The notes under the pieces were generated by a model. It did not search any database, was not told where the DNA came from, and saw nothing but the letters and a program-made list of their open reading frames with translations. A stretch of 64,000 nucleotides of DNA from Linum tenue (lineage: Eukaryota; Streptophyta; Magnoliopsida; Malpighiales; Linaceae): assembly GCA_946122785.1 (NCBI GenBank), contig CAMGYJ010000002.1:17706492-17770491 (forward strand), read 5' to 3'. A program made the translations under genes and the position numbers. Within the stretch, counting starts at the first letter, position 1. Every line of letters starts with the position of its first letter. Shown here piece by piece: positions 55,567 through 64,000 of this stretch.

Positions 55567-56653
55567 GGGTGTGCCTACGGTGACATGCATGTCACGGTGA
55601 CTTGCACTTTCCGGTCGACCTCAGTTAGGATTAGGTCGACCTCATCTAGAATTCGGTCGACCTCATATAGGATCCGGTCGACCTCATTTAGGATTCGGTC
55701 GACCTCATATAGGATCCGGTCGACCTAATATGTTGTTTCAGTGTAAAAACAGTTCATGGTGCCTACTTTGGATATTCATATCATACAATTGGCTAGATGG
55801 AAATTGAAGACTAATGACTTGTTTTAAAGCTGGAGTGTCCCTCTACATATTGAAGTGATTGAGAGCTCGATAGGAAGTCCAGAAGACCATTTTTAAACCT
55901 CATCAAAAGGCTATGCCAAAACTGGGAAACTGCCTAGAAATGGCTAAGTCTGGAAACGTGTTTGTGAAGCCTATTTTTGAGCTCAATTCGAGAAGCATGA
56001 ATGCGAGTTGAGTCCAGAAGCCTCTACCACGTTAAATTAGGTATGTTTTTATACAAATTCAAGGAATTGGATGAAAGATTGGATATCTTTAAGGCTTCAA
56101 ACAAAAGGGTCGAAGTTGCTACGAAGGCTGTTTTTCTGGCAGACTTCGAGCACAAGCAAGCTGCCAGAAAAACAGCCTTCGTAGCAACTTCGACCCTTTT
56201 GTTTGAAGCCTTAAAGATATTCAATCTTTCATTCAATGCCTTGCATTTGTATAAAAAAATACTTAATTTAACGTGGTAAAGGCCCCTGGACTTGACTCGC
56301 ATCCATGCTTGTGAAATTGAGCTCCAAAGTAGGCTTGACAAACACGTTGCCAGACTTAACCATTTTCAGGCAGTTTCCCAGTTTTGGCATAGCCTTTTGG
56401 TCAGGTTCAAAAATGGTCTTCTGGACTTTCTATTGAGCTCCCAAGTACTTTAATGTGTAGAGGGACACTTCAGCTTCAAAACAAGCCTTTAATCTCCAAT
56501 TTCCATCTAGCCAATTGTAAGATATGAATCTCCAAAGTAGGCACCATGAAACTGTTTGTACACTGAAACAACTGATTAGGTCGACCTGATCTTATATGAG
56601 GTCGACCGAAAAGTGCATGTCACCGTGACATGCATGTCGCCGTAGCAAAGTCC
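55567..56653. mobile_element. Foldback Mutator-like element, copy 2 (inverted)
   Basis: 1087 bp, with the perfect 9-bp target duplication CACAATTTA (55558-55566 and 56654-56662). It begins GGGTGTGCCTACGG and ends, reverse-complemented, GGACTTTGCTACGG, i.e. the two end types are swapped relative to copy 1. The central loop (about 56145-56164) is the reverse complement of copy 1's loop, less five bases. This confirms that the whole element lies in the opposite orientation. Similar-looking frames on both strands (56001-56279 and 56024-56341) are only a result of the hairpin symmetry. Confidence 0.9.
55613..55738. repeat. 21-bp tandem array GGTCGACCTCATNTAGGATTC, six units
   Basis: Six consecutive 21-bp units in the left arm of the foldback element, each starting with the palindrome GGTCGACC. 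The corresponding arm of copy 1 (about 1673-1744) has fewer, more degenerate units. Confidence 0.9.
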
Positions 56654-56662
56654 CACAATTTA

Positions 56663-57000
56663 TCATCAACATTTATTTAGACGCTAACATGCATGTATTT
56701 CATTCAATTTATTGGTCAAATTCACACGAAGAAATCCAGAGAAATGATCTATAAGAAGCATCCCCCCTCCCCCGATTTCTTTGCCTCACTAGCTACATCT
56801 TTATTTATTATTTTTCGACAAAAGATAATCATATATATTGAAGAGAACAATAGATAATTACACTCTAGATCGATCAGTTCAACCAGACCAGAAAATCAAA
56901 GAAACGGGATACATATAGTCGGGTACAATAAAAGGTACTGGGGAAATTGAACAAAGCACACAGGTATACATGCAGCTATAGCTATTAGCTAGCTCACCAT
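56663..57000. other. Intergenic, no gene recognised
   Basis: AT-rich sequence without supported features. Confidence 0.5.
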
Positions 57001-57036
57001 TATGAGCCTACTCGAGCTGGTTTTGTGCAACAACCG

Positions 57037-57210
57037 TCAGGATCCTTCCTTGGGGTGGGCTCTTAGGCACTTGGGATCGCACCAAAATACTCCACCAGGG
57101 CCGCCATTTGCCACTCGTACAGCCACGTCGACGGCCACGCTCGCCAGCAAAAGTAACACCGCCGCAACAACTACAAAAAGTTTTGAGGCCGCCATTCTTC
57201 TGGTTATCAT
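57037..57210 (-). CDS. Possible small secreted peptide gene
   Basis: A minus-strand frame of 57 codons from the ATG at 57210 (an internal ATG at 57195 is also possible). A short basic start is followed by a strongly hydrophobic run (KLFVVVAAVLLLLASVAVDVA), a typical signal peptide, then a Gly-rich stretch and two cysteines (WCDPKC) before the stop. TATATA on the minus strand at about 57270-57276 lies roughly 60 bases before the ATG, a sensible promoter distance. The mature part would be only about 25-30 residues. I do not recognise the family. It could be an intact short peptide or the 5' part of a longer gene lost through mutation. Confidence 0.4.
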   Translation of the reverse strand: MITRRMAASKLFVVVAAVLLLLASVAVDVAVRVANGGPGGVFWCDPKCLRAHPKEGS

Positions 57211-57269
57211 GCACTGTTGTTTTGCTTCTGCAGAATGAAGTAAAGAGGGGGATGGAGCCATGGAGTTGA

Positions 57270-57276
57270 ATATATA
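57270..57276 (-). promoter_or_regulatory. TATA box upstream of the small peptide frame
   Basis: Reads GCTATATATTC on the minus strand, about 60 bases upstream of the ATG at 57210. Confidence 0.4.
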
Positions 57277-57969
57277 GCGTGCGTGGTACGTGTGCCGGTT
57301 AGAATGCAAAGGCAATATATTGTAATTTTCCTTAACTCCTCTTTTTAATTGATCAATCTTCCATATTTGTTTTTGCAATCATCCCTTTTTTTCAAACAAA
57401 ATTTTTGCAATTATCCTAAACTACCTTATTTGTCCGATATGTATATGGTGGTTTCTATGGTAACAATGGTAAATCTATAAATGTCGCTAACTTTAGTAAG
57501 AAAATTTTATTTAGATCTTAAATTAATCGAGTTTTGAGTATGGTTCGACACCCTAACCTCTAATGAGTAAACCTTATGTTCCAATTGTCTAGTCCTTGTT
57601 GAGAGAAGCAAATCGATGCCAGTCTGTAAGCACCCTGAGAGGACGAGCAACATTAAAAGAAAGAAGTTAATGGTGCAAATCAGGCGAATACAGAATGATG
57701 TAGGAGTGGAAAGAACAACAGACTTGCCGAAATTAAGCAAAACAGAATTGGCAAGAAGAGATTCCTCTGCGACGGCTCCTCTGTGAGATAGATATATATT
57801 GGAGGTTTATGGAGTTGAAGAGATTAGAGTTTTTCCTGTTGTTTTTCACAATACAGAACAAAAGAGAGAGCTTGAGAAGCAAGGGTCTTTTGTGAGGTGT
57901 GATCAGTAGTGCTAATCGAGGTGATTGGCTAGGAAAAATCGTGGGTGTTAGAACAGGAGGTTTACACAC

Positions 57970-58185
57970 CAGAAGCTTAGCTTGGTCGATCAGCTGGGAG
58001 TTGATTAGTAGTTCACCAAGTTCTGTAAAACGTAAAACACTAAAGTAGTGCTTACGTAGGAGATCTCAAGAAGAGAGTCTCATACCGTGGATTAGTCAAT
58101 ATTGAGATCCTCATTCTCCCAATATCGGATACCACGTAAAAATCCGAATTGTCTGTGTGAGTGAGTTTGATTTTGCTGCTGGCAT
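57970..58185 (+). repeat. Possible solo-LTR fragment of a copia element
   Basis: Contains CCGTGGATTAGTC, then GGATACCACGTAAAA, then TTGTCTGTGTG, in the same order as the end of the 308-bp LTR at 46832-47139. No primer binding site follows, so it is a solo LTR or a fragment. The left border is not determined. Confidence 0.4.
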
Positions 58186-58189
58186 TTTT

Positions 58190-59634
58190 CTTGTCGTTGT
58201 ACTCTGTTTTGCAGGAACAGAGTTCTGGGAAGAAGTCTTGACTTCTCTACGAAGAAGACGACGCTGAGGTTTGGACCCAGCCAGCAGGCCCAAACAGTTT
58301 TGCTAGCTAATATATTGCGCAGGGCTTAAAGCCCATTTTGGGTCGTTTTGTTCATCAACTAGCGTTTAGAGCAACTGAAGCCAAAATCTACTTTTATTTT
58401 TATTTCACATTATTTCCATCACTCGACTTCTTCACTTGATCAGAGATTGCAGAATTAGGGTTCGGCCAAAAGGGGAGAACATCGAAGAAGAAACTGGAAC
58501 GTCTCGCGCTCGACGATCCTACAGTCCTAAACCATAAACTCTTAGATGGTGCATCTTATATGTTGGATATACTTCGACAAATCACAATCGTCGATTATTG
58601 TTTACGAGACAAGTTCGTTCAAGCCTACGACGCAAGTTATTTTCCTAGTATATAAAAAAAATATTTTGAAAATACTGGTTTTATTAGGATTCTGAATTAT
58701 AAAGTACCAAATAAACTACCCACACGTTTGCACTTTACAATTGGATTGCTAGTATAAATGGTTCAATCGTGTTTTGAGTTCGCTCACTGGGCGAAAAAAT
58801 CTCTATTACAAATGGGTAAGTTATGAGTTTGTAAATCTCTTATCTAACCCTATTGTGATGTATGATAAGTAGGTTATGAGTACTATAGTTGATGACTTGA
58901 TGGAGCTCGATTATTGATTAAAAACATGTGAGGAAACATTTTTTTCTTCCTTGCAAACTGATAAACTCATACAAGCTAGAACATGAACTTTTATTTAAAA
59001 ACTAAAAAAAATTATTACAGTTGGAACTGGGAAGAAGAAGAAGAAAGAAGGTTTTAATTCCTAGCATTTGATTCCCTTTGTTTTTTTATCCTCTAAAATT
59101 TGTCCTATCATAAGATTTGGAAAGTTAGAGCAAGCAAAAAAAGAAAATAAATTCATTACTAGAATTAGAAAACAGGGCGACCCGTGACATTGACTCCAGA
59201 ATTAGAAAAATGTTGGTTCTTGTTTCACTTACTTCCCATCAAACAAAATTGTCTTCTTCCACATCCCAACTTTAGAATATGATTTTGAACCGAGCTCGAT
59301 TTTGAGCTATACTTGACATTTTATCAGCCGAACGTGATTTTCGCTCGTTAAACTATCGAATCGAACTAGAACTTTTATATTTGTAATCCATTCGAGCTCG
59401 ACCTTGCCTATTAAAGTTTGTCTAGAACTTGAACCAAGCTCGAGTTTGGAATTATTCTAATCAGCCGAGTTTGATCCATGGAAAGATAGGCTCGAATCAA
59501 ATGATTAACATTCCTCAGTTCGAGTTTGTAAAATTGGTTTAGGCTGTTACGTCGATTTGGTAAGTGGTAAGGTTTGATAGGAGTTCAAACGGTCTATGTA
59601 GTCCATGCGGTTTTAGCAAAACAACTAGAAAAGT
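58190..59634. other. Intergenic, no gene recognised
   Basis: AT-rich, only short frames. GAGCTCGA-type motifs recur around 59280-59530 without a clear period. Confidence 0.5.
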
Positions 59635-59642
59635 GCAAATTC

Positions 59643-59904
59643 TTTTTTTTTTTTTTTTTTGAAAGGGGACCTGTTGAATTAAATTAAATCAGATCAATAG
59701 CTACATCATCCAGACGCAGCTGGTCCAACAGGTACATAGGTGCTCTATCGAGCCAAACTTCTCTCATCGCCCAATGAGTCTTGCTGTGAGCCATGATGTG
59801 TGCCGCCTGATTTGCCTCTCTTCGAACATGACTTATGGTTCCACTAGTGATCGCTGGGTTCGTTAAAAGCTGCCTAATCTTCTGGCAAACAACACTCAGT
59901 TCAG
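59643..59904 (-). mobile_element. 5'-truncated LINE tail
   Basis: The minus strand ends in a poly(A) tract (poly(T) at 59643-59660 on the plus strand), preceded by the end of a plant LINE reading frame. AAATTC flanks both sides (59637-59642 and 59905-59910), a probable short target duplication. About 260 bases remain of the original element. Confidence 0.72.
59684..59902 (-). pseudogene. C-terminal remnant of a LINE RNase H-like domain
   Basis: 73 open codons to a TAA stop. The segment VRREANQAAHIMAHSKTHW matches the end of the plant non-LTR RNase H domain (RVT_3 type, usually V-R-R-x-A-N-x-x-A-H-x-x-A). Catalytic residues lie further upstream and are missing here, so the fragment is inactive. 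Confidence 0.72.
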
Positions 59905-59910
59905 AAATTC

Positions 59911-60971
59911 TTTAACATTCAATGAATTTAGACATATATATAATATGTTTAAAGACAATCTCTCTAAAATCAACTTCTATATTTAAATAAAGGGTTAATA
60001 CCTTAGTTTGGCCTGAACTATACACAAACTTTCTACTTTGGCCCGTGATTTCCGAAATTGCTATCCTGGCTTTAACTATGTACCATACTTCCTAACTTGG
60101 CCGGGAGTCAGATTTGACCATCAAATCGAATGGTCAACTCCGTTGACCGTTAGTCAACGGCCAGCTCACTTGCCACGTCAGCGAGCTCGGAATAAAAAAT
60201 TTATTTTTGAATTTTTGTATTCATTTTCTTTTCTAATAATCCTAACAATAATATAAAGAGGTTCTCCGTGAGAACATGTTTAATTCTAAATTTCGAGGCT
60301 TCTGAGTAAATTTAGGAAGGATTTTTTTGTCATTTTAGTTAATAATAAAAACTCTGAGCCTATTAGTAAACGGAGATTTTAATTGAGCTATTTTCTAGGT
60401 CAATTAATTATACTATTGGAAAAGAGATTCCGTAGGGAATTTTCTTTAAAATAATTATTATATTATTGTTATAGTTAGGAAATATGGTGGCGTGTATAGA
60501 GGTTTAGTCTGTTTATTTTATTTTTATTTATTTATTTATGATACAGGTTAAGTGTTTGAGATGAATTATCATGTGTGACATTGCTAATTAATTAATTTTT
60601 AATAAATTTACTTAGACAAATCAAATAATTTCGCATTATAAATCTATCTAAACCATACTTATAAGGAGGTTCCGCTTGAGAACTCCATCAATTACAATTT
60701 TTCTTGCTTATGCACAGAGAACGGAGGGGCCTTAAGGTCAAAACACAAATTTTAATCACATGGCCATAAAAAGAAGGGATGATGAGTATCTTGATACAAA
60801 TATCCGTTTTATGACAGGTCGAGTTCAAATCGGGTGATTTATCATGGGATGCGGGTTGGGGCAGATCGATTCAAATGGGTATGTAAATTCAATGTAAACC
60901 TTTGAAAATACTCATTTTTTCATTACAAAAATTCAAGAAACAAACTATAACATAATTAATATAGTTAAATT
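59911..60971. other. Intergenic, no gene recognised
   Basis: No supported gene. Around 59990-60230 there is TTAGTTTGGCC / CTACTTTGGCC / CTAACTTGGCC spaced irregularly, a pattern often seen in plant MITE ends, but no second end was found. Confidence 0.45.
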
Positions 60972-61854
60972 CAATGCTGTCAAAGCCGAGCCGGAGTATG
61001 ACCCGGTAACGTGAACGGCTCGGTCATTAGTGGTCCAGCCGGCATTAGACCGTTTAAAAACCGTTTGAGAACCGGTACATTATAAACAATATAATATCAT
61101 AGTAGAACACACATAAAGTAATAATCTATGATTTAATGAGTAAAAATGATAATTACAAGTACCATTTAATAATTCTACACCACATATATATACAGCAACT
61201 AAAAAAAAACCCTAACCTAATCCTAAGCGACAGCGCCGCTTCCCCACCCATCACTCTCCTTCCTTCGGCTTCCCTATCCCCCCTCCCTCTCTCCTTCCTC
61301 CTCTCCCACCGCCGCACCTATTTTCATTTTTCAGCCACTATAGCCTTCTGCAATTCCTCAAAAATCCATCACCACATTCAATTCTTCCTCATCCTTTCTT
61401 AACCCGTAAATGCTCTTCCTCGTCCCAATCTGCGAAATGGCTCGGATTCAATCCAAGCCTCTGGTGAGACAGGGCAGCTTAGCGGGGAGCTGCTTGCGAC
61501 GGTGGCGACGGGATGGAAGCGCCGGGAGCGGGGAGCTGCTTGCTACAATAAGGACTGGCGATGGCGATGCGATGGCGACTGGGGATGGCGGTGCCGTCGG
61601 GAAGCGCCGATGCCGGGACAAGAGGTGTTGACGGCCGATTCCACGATTGGCCTTTTCTAAAAAAAATTTAAGGGTAAACCAAACGGCCGAACCGCGCGAC
61701 CGGCTTGAGCGGCTCGAGCGGTTAACCGCTTCGGCCGCTCGCCGGCCGCTGTATAAAACCGTGGCGGTTAAATAGCTGATCCGAGCCGGTTTTACGGTCG
61801 GGTGGCGGCTTTGGCGGTCCGGCCGGCCGGCTCGGTTCGGCTTTGACAGCACTG
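60972..61854. mobile_element. hAT-type non-autonomous element with GC-rich interior
   Basis: 883 bp. The ends CAATGCTGTCAAAGCCGA and (reverse complement) CAGTGCTGTCAAAGCCGA are typical hAT termini. The perfect 8-bp target duplication is GTTAAATT (60964-60971 and 61855-61862). Subterminal regions are rich in CCGGC/ACCGG motifs. No transposase is present. The middle (61200-61630) is unlike both flanks: it has a pyrimidine-rich leader-like stretch, then a GC-rich frame. Confidence 0.87.
61410..61631 (+). other. GC-rich open frame inside the hAT element, possibly captured
   Basis: 73 codons, with ATG after a long CT-rich stretch that looks like a plant 5' leader; the translation is Gly/Arg-rich (GDGDAMATGDGGAVGKRR). 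It may be the captured first exon of a host gene or simply GC-rich noncoding DNA. No family recognised. Confidence 0.25.
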
Positions 61855-61862
61855 GTTAAATT

Positions 61863-62640
61863 ATTCATAAAATTGAGGTTCTCGCATATTTACAACTTTA
61901 TTGTAGTTAAAATATTAGCTTATAAAAGTCAAATGCTAAGTAATTTGAGCAAAATCAAATGTGATTTAAGCAAGAACGAGTCAAAAAATGGGACAGGTCG
62001 GGCAGAGCAGGTCGAGGACTTTATCCATGCCCGCCTCGCCCACTTACTAGGCAGGTATTACCCTCCAAAAAATAGGTAAAACAGATGAGATAAAACGGGA
62101 CCAGTCGAAATTGTCATCTCTAACTACAAGCTTTGTGTTTTAAAAATTATATTGTCCTTCCATTGTTGCCTTTTGATTGGTAGGGCAAAAGCCATATTCG
62201 TTGTGTTTGAAGTAGTATATCTGAATATATCAACTACGTAGTGTCATAGGGTTCCATTTAGAAATTAATAGATTTGAGAATAGAGAAGTGAATTCTTGAG
62301 GAACGACAGCGAAAATTTATAGAATTTGTTTCACTATTTTTTTTTTTGCGAAGAGAAATAATTAGGTTTGCACGTTGATGTTAGAAGTTTGTCATTGTCA
62401 ACTATTTTGTTGATATTATTTATTCTAAATATTTTTTGTCGGCTGTTTTGTTTAGTTCTATGCCTCGAAGAAATAACTCACGTAGAGAGTCATACAAACA
62501 AACAAATAACGCTTCAATACATTCGTTAAAAATTGAATGCAAGTATAAATATTTTTATTAGCATAATTATATACATCTTACAATTTAATGTGTGTCCATG
62601 TCATGCATTATTCAGAAAATTTAATGTGTGTCATGTCATA
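61863..62640. other. Intergenic, no gene recognised
   Basis: AT-rich, short frames only. Confidence 0.5.
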
Positions 62641-63240
62641 CATCTTACAATTTATAGCACCAGAAGGTGTGGTGAATTATAATCAGTCTCTATCTGAACT
62701 GCATAATAAATTTTCTTATGGTATGAATATGGCTCATAAATTGATTGTAATCTGTTAACTTATGCATACTGCTTGATCTTACAAAACTACCACTATCCAT
62801 TTTTCTTTTTCAGAAATTTATTCACATAAACCAGAGTTAAAGAGAATTGATCAATCATTGACTAAATTAGCAAAAAGTAAACATGCTCTTAATAAATGAC
62901 AAAAGCGTATATATAAAAATTGTCAACATTCTTACCGACAATCCATTATTTTCATGTTTGTTGTCAATTTATATGTTATCAAATTATGTGTTAGATGCTA
63001 GGATCGCTTATTTTAATGATTCATATACAAGACTTCAAAATGAGATGAATAACTTACAAACTTTGAGAAATAGATTGTTGAGGTAAATCAAACTTGCTGA
63101 AAATTGTTATAATCGTCTTCGGGTGATGCGATCTGGAGAATTTCCAGGTTTATGAATATTTTAATTATTTCATTTTCCTTCATTTATTATAATGTTGGAA
63201 TTATTATCAAATGCATTCTTTATATTTGAGTTTTAATTTT

Positions 63241-64000
63241 ATTGCAGTTGTTGAAGTGTTTGATATTGGAACCCCATCAAATAAATGTGAATATTGTGGA
63301 GCAATGAGGTGGAAGGGAGAAAATACCAAACCCACAAGGAATTCCAATGAACGAAAGTTTTTATTGTGTTGCAGACAAGGCAAAGTGAACCTCCATACTC
63401 GAAGGTAGCCTCCCAAGGTTTTGAATATGCTATTGCAAGCAAATAGTTCTACGAGACGTTAGTTTTTGGAACATATCTGTGGCTATAATGGGGTCTTCAC
63501 ATAAACTTATATTGGAGGTCAATTGGACCGATCTATAAATGATGGACAAGGAATATGTTCATTCAATTGGAAGACAAGTATAACATCGCATCGGTAGCTT
63601 GATGCCTACTGAAAGAAACATACCAAAATTTGCTCAACTCTACATCTATGACACTATAATGAACTCCAAAATAGGTTAGACTTTTTCTCCACATATCGAG
63701 CTTCAAATCCTTTCCGCGATTCAATTATTAAACAATTGCGGGAGATGTTAGATTCAAATAATATCTTAGTAAAGAAATTATGATCTTCATGGGATAAAAT
63801 GAATGACACTACTGTTCAACAAGTTGAAATTAAGTTGCTTGCTAAAATTAAGAGAATGAGATGGTAGATAATATGATTTGACATCTGCAAATAAGGTCCC
63901 TACTTTAATTAGTGATGATACTGGGGAGCAAACATTTTCTCCTGATATTGGTGCTCATTATCAAAGTCATGAACTGGAACAAATTAGTATATACATCCAC
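63241..64000 (+). pseudogene. Helitron helicase-like gene, broken 5' part
   Basis: From about 63247 the frame reads FDIGTPSNKCEYCGAMRW and continues to LLCCRQGKVNL. This matches the Cys-rich N-terminal region of plant Helitron-like Rep/helicase proteins (C-x2-C ... C-C-x-Q-G-K). After a stop near 63406, related blocks continue with stops and frame changes: YIGGQLDRSINDGQG (about 63508), PKFAQLYIYDT (about 63628) and SNNILVKKL (about 63750), in the order known for that family. The Rep HUH motif and helicase domain would lie beyond the window edge. The open stretch at 62883-63086 may be an upstream part of the same gene. Family identity is from memory of conserved blocks. Confidence 0.7.

Noticed and set aside
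55546..55728. Open frame with an RSTSxRI repeat
   Set aside because: It is only the translation of the 21-bp tandem array; no start context or family.
56001..56341. Two similar proteins on opposite strands
   Set aside because: They are mirror images produced by the hairpin symmetry of the foldback element, not paired genes.
59990..60230. A full MITE suggested by TTAGTTTGGCC-like repeats
   Set aside because: Only one end is recognisable and no flanking duplication was found.

Overview
The window looks like nuclear DNA of a flowering plant, probably a eudicot. It is AT-rich and packed with plant-type transposable elements: Ty1/copia elements primed by initiator-Met tRNA, a Ty3/gypsy element of the Tat type with two RNase H domains, CACTA, Mutator-like, hAT and PIF/Harbinger elements, an L1-type LINE tail and a Helitron helicase relic. 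I see no convincing full-length host gene. By the boundaries I could place, roughly four fifths of the 64 kb is transposon, much of it nested. Everything here was read by eye, without database searches.

Layout. 744-1790 is a 1.05 kb foldback element with a 9-bp target duplication, Mutator-like. 3558-32143 is best read as one old copia element (LTRs at 3558-3798 and 31908-32143, decayed gag-pol at 27582-31907) stretched to 28.6 kb by later insertions. These are a Mutator-type MITE (4426-5763), a CACTA element (6786-21581) that itself carries a young gypsy element (7970-17784) and a Tourist-like MITE (21195-21558), and a very young copia element (21698-26794).

32308-41177 is a second CACTA-like element carrying a copia element with near-identical 181/183-bp LTRs (34527-39405). 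42323-49910 is a decayed minus-strand copia element carrying a hAT MITE (42852-43420) and a 2.5 kb non-autonomous LTR element (46832-49356). 51883-54171 is a Harbinger-like element with a truncated transposase exon. 55567-56653 is a second, inverted copy of the foldback element. The right end holds a possible small secreted-peptide gene (57037-57210), a LINE tail (59643-59904), a hAT element (60972-61854) and the 5' part of a broken Helitron helicase (from 63241 to the window edge).

The most notable content: (1) the gypsy element carries, antisense to gag-pol, an intron-containing gene with its own TATA box and G-box, encoding a Transposase_28-like domain plus a coiled coil. (2) The same element is saturated with the palindrome GGCGCC, about 48 copies in 9.8 kb. 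(3) Two CACTA-type elements lack a transposase but contain clean exon-like segments, one resembling a DEAH-box helicase exon, and so look like gene-capturing Pack-CACTA elements. (4) A Mutator-like foldback family has two copies in opposite orientation, each with a perfect 9-bp target duplication.
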